Assembly: GCF_905171765.1 (NCBI RefSeq) | Contig: NC_053392.1 | Coordinates: forward strand, 410,361,299 to 410,425,298 | Length of the DNA: 64,000 nt | Direction of reading: 5' to 3' | From: Bufo bufo | Lineage: Eukaryota > Chordata > Amphibia > Anura > Bufonidae | Notes under the pieces: generated by a model | Told to the model about the DNA's origin: nothing | What the model saw: only the letters and a program-made list of their open reading frames with translations | The model's database searches: none | Shown here: piece by piece, positions 11,624 through 22,676 of the stretch | Position numbering within the stretch: position 1 is the first letter of the stretch | Layout: each line of letters opens with the position of its first letter | Position numbers and translations under genes: made by a program

Positions 11624-14600
11624 TTGAGTAATATTGAACTCACAGAAGCACAAGAAAACTTGCTGAATAAAGGTCTGAAATATGCCCCGACCACCAAGCT
11701 AGACAAGTTTTCAACTTATATAGGGGTGGAAAAATTCATCCGAAAACTTTGCTTGAAAAAATATTTTATAAAGAACCCCATAATAAAAGAATTGGATGGG
11801 GATTTTAACAATAAAAAATATGTACACACAGGGTTAAAAATGAGTTCTAAACAATATCCAAAACAAGAGATTAGTCATCAAATGGCAACTTTTAAAAAAT
11901 GTGTAGAAAATGATCTGAGAAAATTGAAAGGGTATAATATAAAAAATAACCTTACTAAGAAAGAGACTGAGGCCATCAAACAATTACAATCCGCTAATAA
12001 CATAACTATTAGACCAGCGGATAAAGGAGGCGCTATAGTGGTTTTAAATGCAGAAGACTACAATCAGGAATGTCTGAGACAACTACAGGATGAAACCACC
12101 TACATAAAATTGAAACGAGACCCCACAGAAGAATACTTTAGAGTACTAGTAGAATATTGTAAGAAAGGCACAGAATCTGGGATCCTATTAGAACAAGAGG
12201 CTAAATATATTATGAGTACTGAGAAAAGATTACCAATCCTATACTGTATTCCAAAAATCCATAAAGACCCCAATAATCCTCCGGGTAGACCCATAATATC
12301 TGGGATTAACTCCATTTCCTCAAATTTATCAGGGTATATAGACCGATTGTTACAACCTGCGGTCAAAAATATACCTTCCTATATAAAGGATACCACTGAT
12401 ATTATTAAAATATTGGAGGGAATGGAGTTTAACCCTTTCACGACTGCAATCTGTATATATACGTGATAGCTGCACATGCCCCGTGCAGCTACCACGTATA
12501 TACACGTTCTGGCAGCTCTTTAATCCAAGCGCTGCAAAGCGCTTGGATTTAAGCTTCTGCCCCTGTCCTGCTGCTGTCACGGACAGCATACAGTGCGGTA
12601 ATGCCGACAAGGGGCCAATCAGAGTGGCCCCTTGCCGGCAATCGATCCGATTGGTTAGTCTGTGCAGACTAACCAATCGGATCGCGGCAGTGTTAAAATG
12701 CCGGTTTCAGGCTCTGATCTGCGCTCTGCAGATCACAGCCTGAAATCGGTAATGTGTCCTGAAGCCCCCTCTGTGCCCCCTCCTTGTTCATGTCCTGCCC
12801 CCGATGCGGTCCTGCCCCGATCTGTGCCCCCTCCTTGTTCTTGTCCTGCCCCCGATGCGGTCCGCCCCCTCCTGCACCGATCTGTGCCTCCTTCGTGTTG
12901 ATCATCTTATCCTGCCCCCCCGAAGCGGTCCGCCCCCTCCTGCCCCGATCTGTAAGTAAAATGCTGCCCCCCCCTCCCCCGTTTCCAGCGCTGCCCCCTG
13001 CCCCCGATGCGGTCCCCCTTGTGTGTGTGTGATGGCGGCGGCTCCATTCCTGAGCCGCCGCCATCAGCAGCGTGTGTCAGCTCTATGCTGACACTGCTGT
13101 AACCCCATAGATGCCGCAGTAGCGGCATCCATGGGGGTAATAGAGGGAGGGGGCCCCCTCTCTCTCAACCATCAGGGCTTCTGCGATCGCAGCGCCCGAT
13201 GGTTGCCATGGCAACCGGACGCTTTGCAAAGGCGTCCGGTTGCCATGGTATAGGCGTCCAGTGCTGCCACCTACAGGCATCTGATTGTATTATACTTTGC
13301 AATGCAAGAGCATTGCAAAGTATAGTACAACCATCAGCCCCACTGGATCTTCAAGATCCAAGAGGGAACTGATAAAAAAAAATGTGAAAATAATAAAAGT
13401 AAAAATAAATAAAAATGTAAAAAATAAATTTCCTTTTCCTATAAAAAACCCCCCAAACAAACAGAAAACCACACATATTAGGTGTCACCGCGTCCGTAAC
13501 GACCATCTCTATAAATATATCACATCATCAACCCCGTCCAATAAACACCATAAAAAATAAAAGATAAAAACGGTGTAAAAAAATAAGCCATTTTTGTCAC
13601 CTTACATCACAAAAAGTGCAACACCAAGCAATCAAAAAAGGCGAATATACCCCAAAATAGTACCAATCAAACCGTTACCTCATCCCGCAAAAAATGAGCC
13701 CATATTTAAGACAATCGCCCAAAAAATAAATAAGCTATGGCTCTCAGACTATGGAGACACTAAAACATTTTTTTGGTTTCAGAAATGCTATTATTGTGTA
13801 AAACTTAAATAAATAAGAAAAAGTATACATATTAGGTATTGCCACATCCGTAACGATCTGCTCTATAAAACTGTCACATGACCTAACCCCTCAGATGAAC
13901 GCTGTAAAAAAAAAAAAAAAAAAACTGTTCCAAAACAGCCAATTTTTTGGCCACCTTGTCCCATAAAGTGTAATAATGAATGATCAAAAAATCCTATGTA
14001 CCCAAAAATGGTACCAATAAAAACCTCAACTCTTTCTGCAAAAAATGAGCCCCTGCACAAGACGATCGGTAGAAAAATAAAAAACATATGGCGTTCAGAA
14101 AACCAATCCAGCAAAATCTGCCTTCCAAAAACCATGCGGCGCTCCTTCCATTCTGCGCCCTGCCGTGCGCCCTTACATCAGTTTACGACCACATGTGGGG
14201 TGTTTCTGTAAACCGCAGAATCAGAGTAATAAATATTGAGTTTTGTTTAGCTGTTAACCCTTAATGTGTTAAAGAAAAAAATGTAATAAAATAGAAAATC
14301 TGCTAAAAAAGTGAAATTTAGAAATTTCATCTCCATTTTCCTTTAATTCTTGTGGAACACCTAAAGGGTTAATAATGTTTGTAAAATTGGTTTTGAATAC
14401 CTTGAGGGGTGTAGTTTCTACAATGGGGTCATTTATGGGGTTATCCACTATGTAGGCCCCACAAAGTGACTTCAGACCTGAACTAGTTCTTAAAAAGTGG
14501 GTTTTGGAAATTTTCTTAAAAATTTTAAGAATTGCTTCTAAACTTCTAAGCCTTCTAACGTCCTAAAAAAATAAAATAACATTTCCAAAATGATGCCAAC

Positions 14601-15831
14601 ATAAAGTAGACATATGGGGAATGTTATGTAATAAATATTTTATGAGGTATCACTTTCTGTTTTAGAAGCAGAGAAATTGAAATTTAGAAAATTGCTAATT
14701 TTTACTTTTTTTTGGTAAATTTGGGATTTTTTTAAAAAAAAAGGAGATATATATTGACTCAAATTTATGACTGTCATGAAGTACAATGTGTCACGAGAAA
14801 ACAATCTCAGAATGGCGTGGATAAGTAAAAGTGTTCCAAAGCTATTACCACTTAAAGTGACGCATGTCAGATTTGTAAATTTTGACCTGGACACTGGGGC
14901 ATCAATGACCTTTGGTCATGAAAGGGTTAAGAATGGATGGATTATGGGTACCCTGGACGTTAATTCGCTCTACACAATAATTGTCCATAAATTAGGTCTG
15001 AGGGCCCTATATGAACAACTCATCGCCCATAACACCATGAAAGAGGAACAGATACTGTATACGATAGAGGGAGTTCAATACATATTAACACATAATTATT
15101 TTTCATTTAATGAGGAATTCTATGTGCAAAGAAAAGGAACCGCCATGGGTACCAGATTCGCCCCCAGTTATGCTAATTTATTTATGGCCCAGTGGGAGGC
15201 CACCACCATCAGACCAATACTGGGGGCGGGTCTGGTACTATGGCGAAGGTACATAGATGACGTGATATTTATATGGCAAGATACAACTACAGCATTATCG
15301 TCATTCCTAGAAGAAATAAATGTAAATGATTGGAACCTCAAATTTACCTCCACTATTAGTGTGGCAAATATACAATTCCTAGATCTCAATATTACAGTAC
15401 AAGACAATAAACTCATATGTAACACGTATCAAAAATCAGTAAATAAAAACAGTTACATATTATACACGAGTTGCCATTTACCTAGGTGGTTGACTAACGT
15501 GCCAAAAAGTCAATTTAGAAGAATAAAACGTAATTGTACCCATGAATTACAATTTGAGATGGAAGCAGAAACACTAAAACAACAATTCGTGGAGAAACAA
15601 TATCCTATCCATCTTTTAGAGGGATCATTGGGGGAAGTTAGAATAATGAAGAGGGAAGACTTCTTTGTCCCCAAGCAGAGGGAAACAATAGAAGAGTCAC
15701 TGAGAATCATCTTACCTTTCCATGCACAATATAAAGGCATGGAGAGAGTGATTAAGAAATATTGGCATCACCTGCTTGAAGATAAGATAGTTGGTCCCCT
15801 ATTGAATACTTCACCTCAAATAACATACTAG
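11624..15831 (+). pseudogene. Penelope-like reverse transcriptase, split by transposon
   Basis: The RT copies element RNA at the target. The first part (11624-12428) shows the conserved TIRPADKGGAIVVL and YCIPKIHKDP...GRPIISG blocks. The second part (14931-15831) shows LGTLDVNSLYT-like text (MGTLDVNSLYT), GTAMGTRFAPSYANLFM and the catalytic YIDDVIFIW box. Reading across the TTAA insertion (dropping 12433-14930 with one TTAA) keeps the frame: the codons around the site give GMEF, then KNGW. The second part runs uninterrupted to TAG at 15829-15831. Two upstream frameshifts and the insertion make it inactive. Confidence 0.9.
12429..14930. mobile_element. TTAA-flanked DNA transposon, non-coding, 2.5 kb
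   Basis: The ends ttaaccctttcacgac and, inverted, ttaaccctttcatgac are bounded by TTAA at 12429-12432 and 14927-14930. This is the piggyBac/Kolobok target type. The first 900 bp are GC-rich with palindromes (gattggttagtctgtgcaga and its complement near 12648-12680). The rest is AT-rich, with degenerate repeats of the form 'aacgatctgctctataaaa / aaaaaatgagcccctgcaca' near 13490-14130. ORFs up to 123 codons across it are low-complexity and not recognisable. No transposase. Confidence 0.85.
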
Positions 15832-15841
15832 GGTCCCTAAT

Positions 15842-16105
15842 TTGGGTCTCAAAGTTGCCCCATCGGTGAAAAAGAAGAACTGCACTACAGCAGAAAAACA
15901 AAATTGGTTGTCGTTTAGTGGTTTTTACAGATGTGGACGATGTTCCAACTGTAAAAATAAAGCCCAGTCGACGCAGAATTCATTTTCTATGGATATTAAA
16001 GAAGGCCTGACATGCGACTCAACGAGTGTTATATATTTAATTGAATGTCCATGTCGTAAACAGTACATTGGCAGGACAAAACGAACATTGAAAAAGAGGG
16101 AGAGT
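15842..16105 (+). pseudogene. GIY-YIG endonuclease domain, C-terminally truncated
   Basis: Downstream of the RT in the next frame comes the Cys-rich linker GFYRCGRCSNCKNK, then the GIY-YIG core SVIYLIECPCRKQYIGRTKR. In Penelope-like elements this domain nicks the target. After KKR the coding text ends abruptly at about 16105 and joins LTR sequence (cactatagagccgactcaca, also at 10044). The rest of the domain, including its catalytic Glu, is missing. The nuclease would not work. Confidence 0.85.
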
Positions 16106-16570
16106 CACTATAGAGCCGACTCACAGGTCCTGACAGCTCAAAACGGAGCTTCCTACTGATTTGGCGCACAAGCGGACCAGCTACAAGAGCGGTAAAGTAC
16201 CGAACACAATGTGGATTTATTGACATTTTGTGAGTTATCAATTACAATTGTCTCTGGACTATAGAACCTGCGACTTACCAACTATAATCGTCTCTGAACT
16301 ATAGAATGTGCAGCTAACTGCTGATAGTGACGAATCTTGAAAATATACCAGTATCTCTGCACAGCCTTCAGAGACTTTCAGTGCTGCTGAAATTTAGGTT
16401 TATATCCTATGACCCTTAAGTGCGGTGCTATATTGTGTCTTATCAATTGTTTTTTAGGAAATGTTTTATGTGTAATATTGTATGTGGTCATTTTCATACC
16501 TATAAAATTTATGTGGATACTTATATCGTGTGTTTGCCTTATATTTGAGTGACCCCCAATCCAGACTTTA
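16106..16570 (+). repeat. Penelope 3' LTR, partial
   Basis: It matches 10044-10507 closely and ends at the 13-bp target duplication. Confidence 0.85.
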
Positions 16571-16608
16571 TAATGGGGGACCGAGTGTACCTTTGGAACC
16601 CCGTTACA

Positions 16609-16625
16609 GTACCCCCCCTTTTACG
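16609..16625 (-). promoter_or_regulatory. Gypsy polypurine tract
   Basis: On the minus strand aaaagggggggtac abuts the LTR start tgtaacgg. Such a purine run primes plus-strand DNA synthesis in LTR elements. Confidence 0.75.
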
Positions 16626-18490
16626 AGGGGCCACCGGACCCAAGACTTCAGACAATGGCCTTTCAGGGTGTTCTAAATAAAATTTTCGAACAAGTCTAGG
16701 AGCATGAACCTCCCTGGCAGGTACCCAAGATCTCTCTTCAGGTCCATACCCCTTCCAGTGAATCAGGTACTGCAAGGAATTACGCACCTTCCTGACATCC
16801 ACTATTTTAGACACCACATACTCGACAGCATCATTAACAAGAACCGGCGGAGGCGAGGCTTTCGATGGTACTACCGGTTCAAAATATTTTAGTAGAGATT
16901 TATGGAACACATTATGAATGTGGAATGACTCGGGCAGCTCCAACTTAAATGATACCGGGTTAATCACCTCTGTGATCTTATATGGTCCAATAAAACGAGG
17001 AGCAAACTTTTTAGAATCTACCTTAAGAGAGAGATTCTTGGAGGACAACCATACCTTATCCCCAACCTGAAAATTTACCCCCCTTGAACGTCTCCTATCG
17101 GCCTTGAGTTTCTGAGAACTTTGAGCCTTTTCTAAGTTTGATTGAACCCAGGCCCAAACTGTGCACAGTTTAGAGGAGAACCTATCCGCCTCAGGGTTAG
17201 AGGAGGAGACGGATGACCCAGAATGAAAACGGGGATGGAAACCATGGTTACAAAAGAAAGGTGAAACCCCAGCAGAAGAATTGACACGGTTATTCAAAGC
17301 AAATTCAGCCAATGGAAGAAATGTCACCCATAATTGCTGGTCATCAGCAACATACAACCTCAAGAATTGTTCCACAGACTGATTAAGGCGTTCAGTCTGC
17401 CGATTACTCTCAGGGTGGTAGGCAGAGGAAAAAGACAATGAAATTTTACATTTTTGACAGAAGGCCCTCCAGAATTTGGACACAAACTGCACACCCCTGT
17501 CAGAAACAATATTTTCCGGGATACCATGCAATCGAACAATTTCTTTCACAAAAATAGACGCCAGGGTTTTGGCATTCGGGAGTTTAGACAGGGGAATGAA
17601 ATGGACCATCTTGCTAAACCTATCGACCACTACCCCAACTACAGTCTTACCCTCCGCCGGCGGTAGGTCAGTTATAAAGTCCATCGAGATATGGGACCAG
17701 GATCTACTGGGAATGGGTAGGGGTTGTAGGTTACCAGCAGGGCGAGTTCTAGGTGTCTTGGACCTGGCACAAACCTCACAGGCTGACACGTAGGACTTGA
17801 CTTGCCTAGTTAGAGTGGGCCACCAATAAGATCTAGAAACCAGATCCTTAGTGCCCTCAACACCCGGATGTCCACAAAAGGCAGAATCGTGACACTCACC
17901 CAACAGCTGAAGACAAAGTTGTACGGGAACAAACAACTTATCTTTTGGGGTGGATACCGGTGCCAGATGTTGTTCAGACCTAATGCGAGCCGAGATATCC
18001 TGGGTAAGAGCTGCTAAGAAGATTTTTGCTGGTAGGATGGATTCAGGTGGTACCTCAGTAGGTTGAAAAGCCTGGAAGCTCCGAGATAATGCGTCTGCCT
18101 TCACATTTTTACTTCCCGGCCTGAACGTAATGGAAAAATCAAAACGAGTAAGAAACAGAGCCCATCTGGCTTGACGGGGATTCAACCTCTTAGCAGACTC
18201 GAGAAACATAAGGTTTTTATGGTCAATGACAACAGTTACACAATGCCTTGCCCCCTCCAGAAAATGCCTCCACTCCTCAAAAGCCCATTTAATGGCCAGC
18301 AGCTCCCTATTCCCTATGTCGTAGTTTCTCTCCGGGGGAGAGAATTTCCTGGAGAAGAAGGCACATGGTTTCAGGTTAGTGAGGCTACCAGGATCTTGTG
18401 AAAGGACTGCTCCTGCGCCGTCCTCGGATGCATCCACCTCCACAATAAAAGGTTTCTCCTGATCAGGCTGGATCAGAATGGGAGCGCTAC
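16626..18490 (-). pseudogene. Gypsy pol remnant: RNase H, integrase, chromodomain
   Basis: One uninterrupted frame of about 600 codons. RNase H: VEVDASEDGAGAVLSQ, NRELLAIKWAFEEW, VIDHKNL and KADALSR carry the acidic residues. Integrase: zinc finger HDSAFCGHPG...CEVCARSK, then the DDE core ISMDFITDLP, IVSDRGVQF and ESNRQTERLNQ. A GPY/F-like module follows (FAPRFIGPYKITEV), and then a chromodomain (VEYVVSKIVDVRK...YLIHWKGYG...SWVPAREV), which defines chromoviruses. The frame runs on through the polypurine tract into the LTR because the LTR stop was displaced by the Penelope insertion. Protease and the RT core are missing upstream. Confidence 0.9.
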
Positions 18491-18499
18491 TGAATGCCC

Positions 18500-18935
18500 T
18501 GAACCAGTTCCTTTAGAGCCGTCTCGGCTACTAGAGCCCTGTCTGGTTCATCATAGAGGGTACCCAGGGCCTGAAAGAACCCCTCCACAGAAGATAAACA
18601 ACTGGCGCCAGCAGGTAAAGAGAACGCCCAGTCCTGGGAATTACGATCACCCTCTAATCAGGAAATGATAATGCCCACGCGTTGACTCTCGGTGCCAGAG
18701 GACACGGGGCGCAAACGGAAGTACAGTTTGCAATTCTCCTTAAAAGAGAGAAACTTCTTCTGGTCTCCAGAAAAGGGTTCTGGGAGCTTAATCTGGGGCT
18801 CAAAATGCAGACTGGAGGCCTGAGGAGTGGAAGAACCTTGCCCTAACTCAAAAGAACTGAGTTTTTCCCCTAACTCCTTCACCATCTGCATCAGATTAGA
18901 GACATGGTCAGTCAGGGTCACCAGAGGATTCATTA
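18500..18935 (-). pseudogene. Gypsy gag remnant fused towards pol
   Basis: The start MNPLVTLTDHVSNLMQM lies only about 28 bp inside the 5' LTR. The conserved LPEPFSGDQKKFLSFKENC block and RVGIIIS follow, then a stop at 18658-18660 and further gag-like text (DWAFSLPAGA, LYDEPDRA). Near 18500 gag runs straight into SAPILIQPDQEKPF, the text that normally follows the RT domain, so 2 kb or more of gag-pol was deleted. No standard TGG primer-binding site follows the LTR, so the leader is also damaged. Confidence 0.8.
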
Positions 18936-18961
18936 TACAGTGGTTATTGGGCCTGTTAATC

Positions 18962-19649
18962 TGTAACGGTCGCGTACACACACACACAGGGGGAGGGAAG
19001 TGACCACTGCGCTCCACCCTTACCCCTGGCCCTGCCTACTTGCCTCGCGAGTCCTAATGACAGGGGACAACTGGACGGCAATCCCTAACTTGGAATAAGT
19101 GCAGGGATGACAGACAGACAAACAACAGGACGTGAACGGACCGAGTCAATACCAGGAAAGCTGCAAAGTACAAATGGAGCAAGCAGAGAATTGTCAGGAG
19201 AAGCCGGGGTCATAAATACCAGGAGAGACGTGAAGTACCAAAGGAGTCAGCAGAGGATCGTCAGGAGGAGGCTGGGGTCAGAATACCAGGAGAGCAGCAA
19301 AGTACACAAGGAGCAGGCAGAGGATCGTCAGGAATTCAGCAGGAGGTAAGTACGCCAGGAAAGACCAAATCACAGGTGGAACCTAAATTAACAGGCAACC
19401 TGTTAATTGCAGGCTGCCTGTATTTATAGTGGGGAGTGAGGGTCATGTGACGTGGCCAGTGTCACATGAACGACAGACCAACCAGTCGAGCACCGAGTGA
19501 TCAGCTTGGCGCTCAAGGCAGACTTAGGAGCAGGGAGCCACCCAGCTAGTAAAGCCGCCCTGGGAACGAGGTAAAACACAGATCCTCGAAGCTAAGCAGC
19601 AGGTCTGCGGCTAATGGGGGACCGAGTGTACCTTCGGAACCCCGTTACA
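18962..19649 (-). repeat. Gypsy 5' LTR, 688 bp
   Basis: Complete LTR with tgtaacgg...ccgttaca ends (plus-strand reading) next to the target duplication gtaca (19650-19654). It includes a (ca)n run near 18976-18988. Confidence 0.9.
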
Positions 19650-20105
19650 GTACATTAGGCATTCACAGGATAAAGAAGTAAGTGTCGGCCACTACAGGCC
19701 CCAAAAATTAGCCAACAGGCGTTCACCTGACAGCAAAGAACTTTGTATTCTGTGGCTGGAGGTACATTAGGCATTCACAGGATAAAGAAGTAAGTGTCGG
19801 CCACTACAGGCCCCAAAAATTAGCCAACAGGCGTTCACCTTACAGCAAAAAACTTTATATTCTGTGGCTGGAGGTACATTAGACATTCACAGGATAAAGA
19901 AGTAAGTGTCGGCCATTACAGGCCCCAAGAATTAGGCATTCAATGGACATAAAAGGCCTTTTATGCCTCTGTATTTACCTAAGATTGGGACCAAGAATTG
20001 TTATGAGTGGTGGCGGATATTTGTGGGCTGTCATATGGAATTTGAATCAAACATGGTCTACTGGTCACATATTTTGAATTCCTCCGAGATCCATGCCCAG
20101 GGAGT
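19650..20105 (-). repeat. 112-bp repeats and adjoining unique block
   Basis: About two and a half units of the 112-bp repeat, inverted relative to 4723-5184. They are followed by the same unique ~150-bp block that lies at 4531-4722 (with tggcggatatttgtgggctg). It is thus a reverse-oriented copy of the right half of the hAT-type element. Confidence 0.85.
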
Positions 20106-20524
20106 GACAAGGGAAGGAGGGGGGGGGGGGATGAGAGTCACAAGGGTGGGAGGGGGAGAACAGAGTGACAAGGGAGGGAGTGGGGGAGAAGAGAGTGACA
20201 AGGGAGGGGGGAGAAGAGAGTGAAAAGGGGGGGGGGGGGAATGAGAGCGACAAGGGAGGGAGGGTGGGAATGAGAGTGACAATGGAGGGAGGGGGAGAGA
20301 AGAGAGTGACAAGGGAGGGGGGAGAAGAGAGTGACAAGGGAGGGAGGGGGGAGAAGAGAGTGACAAGGGAGGGAGGGGGGATAAGAGAGTGACAAAGGAA
20401 GGGAGGGAGAGAGAAGAAAGTGATGAGGGAGGGGGAGAGAAGAGAGTGACGAGGGAGGGGGGGAGAAGAGAGTGACGAGGGAGGGGGGGGAGAGTGACGA
20501 GGGAGGGGGGGAGAAGAGAGTGAC
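20106..20524 (+). repeat. GA-rich microsatellite, first block
   Basis: Purine-only units around gagaagagagtgacaaggga, the complement of the block at 4066-4530. Confidence 0.9.
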
Positions 20525-20735
20525 TTTGTATTCTGTGGTTGGCGGTACATTAGACATTCACAGGATAAAGAAGTAAGTGCCGGCCATTACAGGCCCCAAA
20601 ATTTAGGCATTCAATGGACATAAAAGGCCTTTTATGCCTCTGTATTTACTTAAGACAGGGACCATGAATTGTTATGGGTGGTGGCAGATATTTGTGGGCT
20701 GTCACATGTTTTGAATTCCTCCGAGATCCATGCCT
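20525..20735 (-). repeat. Repeat spacer between GA blocks
   Basis: A partial 112-bp unit plus the unique block again, showing that the microsatellite module was duplicated as a unit. Confidence 0.75.
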
Positions 20736-21455
20736 AGGGAGTGACAAGGGAAGGAGGGGGGGGGGTGAGAGTGACAAGGGAGGGAGGGGGGAGAACAGAG
20801 TGACAAGGGAGGGAGTGGGGGGGAAGAGAGTGATAAGGGAGGGAGGGGTGGAGAATAGAGTGACAAGGGAGGGAGGGGGGAGAAGATAGTGAAAAGGGGG
20901 GGAATGAGAGCGACAGGGAGGGAGGGGGGAGAAGAGAGTGACAAGCGGGGAGAAGAGAGTGACAAGGGAGGGGGGAGAAGAGAGTGACAAGGGAGGGGGG
21001 AGAAGAGAGTGACAAGGGAGGGAGGGGGGAGAAGAGAGTGACAAAGGGAGGGAGGGAGAAGAGAGTGACGAGGGAAGGGGAGAAGAGAGAGACGAGGGAG
21101 GGGGGGAGAAGAGAGTGACGAGGGAGGGGGGAGAAGAGAGTGACGAGGGAGGGGGGGAGAAGAGAGTGATGAGGGAGGGGGGGAGAAGAGAGTGATGAGG
21201 GAGGGGGGGAGAAGAGAGTGATGAGGGAGGGGGGGAGAAGAGAGTGACGAGGGAGGGGGGGAGAAGAGAGTGACGAGGGAGGGGGGGAGAAGAGAGTGAC
21301 GAGGGAGGGGGGAGAAGAGAGTGACGAGGGAGGGGGGAGAAGAGAGTGACAAGGGAGGGAGGGGGAGAAGAGAGTGACAAGGGAGGGAGGGAGAAGAGAG
21401 TGACAAGGGAGGGTGGGGAGAAGAGAGTGACGGGGGGGGGGGGGGGAGAGATTGT
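20736..21455 (+). repeat. GA-rich microsatellite, second block
   Basis: About 720 bp of gagaagagagtgacgaggga-type units with g-runs of 5-14. ORFs of 230-270 codons on the minus strand are repeat artefacts. Confidence 0.9.
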
Positions 21456-21812
21456 CATCCATCACAATGCACCCCTTGCACAAAATGCATCTCTTACACA
21501 CACATTTCATCCCTTACATACACAGAAACACACCTTGCAGCCCTTACACATACAAACACAGATTCACACAACGCATTCCGTACACATATTCAGAAACACA
21601 CAATACATATCTTATACACAAACAGAAACTTCTTTCTATCCCTTACACGAAAACACACTGGAATCCACTACACACTCACACTGCATCATCTACACAAAAT
21701 GGTATCCCTATACATTACATTCTATAAACACGCACATTAGATTCTTTACAGCAACACATAACACATCCCTACACACTTCACCCACTGTGAACAAACTCAT
21801 GGGTGGAACATG
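21456..21812. repeat. Degenerate ACA-rich repeat
   Basis: Loose ~24-bp units of the form cccttacacatacaaacaca, strongly diverged. No gene. Confidence 0.5.
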
Positions 21813-21955
21813 TACAGTACAGACCAAAAGTTTGGACACACCTTCTCATTCAAATAGTTTTCTTTATTTTCATGACTATGAAGGCATCAAAACTATGAAT
21901 TAACACATGTGGAATTATATACATAACAAACAAGTGTGAAACAACTGAAAATATG

Positions 21956-22228
21956 TCATATTCTAGGTTCTTCAAAGTAGCCTCCTTTTGCTTTGATTAC
22001 TGCTTTGCACACTCTTGGCATTCTCTTGATGAGCTTCAAGAGGTAGTCCCCTGAAATGGTCTTCCAACAGTCTTGAAGGAGTTCCCAGAGATGCTTAGCA
22101 CTTGTTTGCCCTTTTGCCTTCACTCTGCGGTCCAGCTCACCCCAAACCATCTCGATTGGGTTCAGGTCCGGTGACTGTGGAGGCCAGGTAATCTGGCGCA
22201 GCACCCCATCACTCTCCTTCATGGTCAA
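21956..22228 (-). pseudogene. Tc1-like transposase C-terminus
   Basis: About 80 codons. The text has [18 protein letters not shown] with the catalytic Glu, and ends KAVIKAKGGYFEEPRI, the usual Tc1 C-terminal signature. The upstream catalytic residues are absent. The mirror copy on the plus strand (22500-22590) keeps only the last ~30 codons. Confidence 0.85.
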
Positions 22229-22676
22229 ATAGCCCTTACTTTCAAAGTTTTACCAATTTTTCGGCTGACTGACCTTCATTTCTTAAAGTAATGATGGCCA
22301 CTCGTTTTTCTTTACTTAGCTGCTTTTTTCTTGCCATAATACAAATTCTAACAGTCTATTCAGTAGGACTATCAGCTGTGTATCCACCTGACTTCTCCTC
22401 AACGCAACTGATGGTCCCAACCCCATTTATAAGGCAAGAAATCCCACCTATTAAACCTGACAGGGCACACCTGTGAAGTGAAAACCATTTCAGGGGACTA
22501 CCTCTCGAAGCTCATCAAGAGAATGTCAAGAGTGTGCAAAGCAGTAATCAAAGCAAAAGGTGGCTACTTTGAAGAACCTAGAATATGACATATTTTCAGT
22601 TGTTTCACACTTGTTTGTTATGTATATAATTCCACATGTGTTAATTCATAGTTTTGAGGCCTTCAGTCTGAATCTA

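Larger units (their letters stand above)
8212..16570 (+). mobile_element. Penelope-like retroelement with GIY-YIG domain
   Basis: The insertion in the Gypsy LTR is flanked by a 13-bp duplication taatgggggaccg (8199-8211 and 16571-16583). Order: inverted LTR copy 8212-9255, spacer 9256-9564, LTR copy 9565-10608, ORF region 10646-16105 (RT then GIY-YIG), partial 3' LTR 16106-16570. This layout, with inverted or tandem LTRs and an RT-endonuclease fusion, is known for Penelope-like elements of the Neptune type. A TTAA transposon splits the RT, and there are frameshifts in the N-terminal part. Confidence 0.9.
6600..19649 (-). mobile_element. Ty3/Gypsy chromodomain retrotransposon, interrupted
   Basis: The LTR ends are tgtaacgg...ccgttaca, and the flanking 5-bp duplication is gtaca at 6595-6599 and 19650-19654. 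The element reads on the minus strand: 5' LTR 18962-19649, gag remnant, pol remnant, polypurine tract 16609-16625, 3' LTR 16608 down to 6600. The 3' LTR is split by two insertions (6682-7617 and 8212-16570). An internal deletion near 18.5 kb fused gag directly to the end of the reverse transcriptase region, removing protease and most of RT. It is therefore non-autonomous. Confidence 0.9.

Noticed and set aside
12483..13280. Several GC-rich ORFs (86-123 codons)
   Set aside because: They lie inside a TTAA-bounded non-coding transposon, overlap on both strands, and are low complexity.
20058..21510. Overlapping ORFs of up to 270 codons on the minus strand
   Set aside because: Ser/Pro/Leu-rich text produced by a purine/pyrimidine microsatellite in all three frames; the same holds for 4031-4576.
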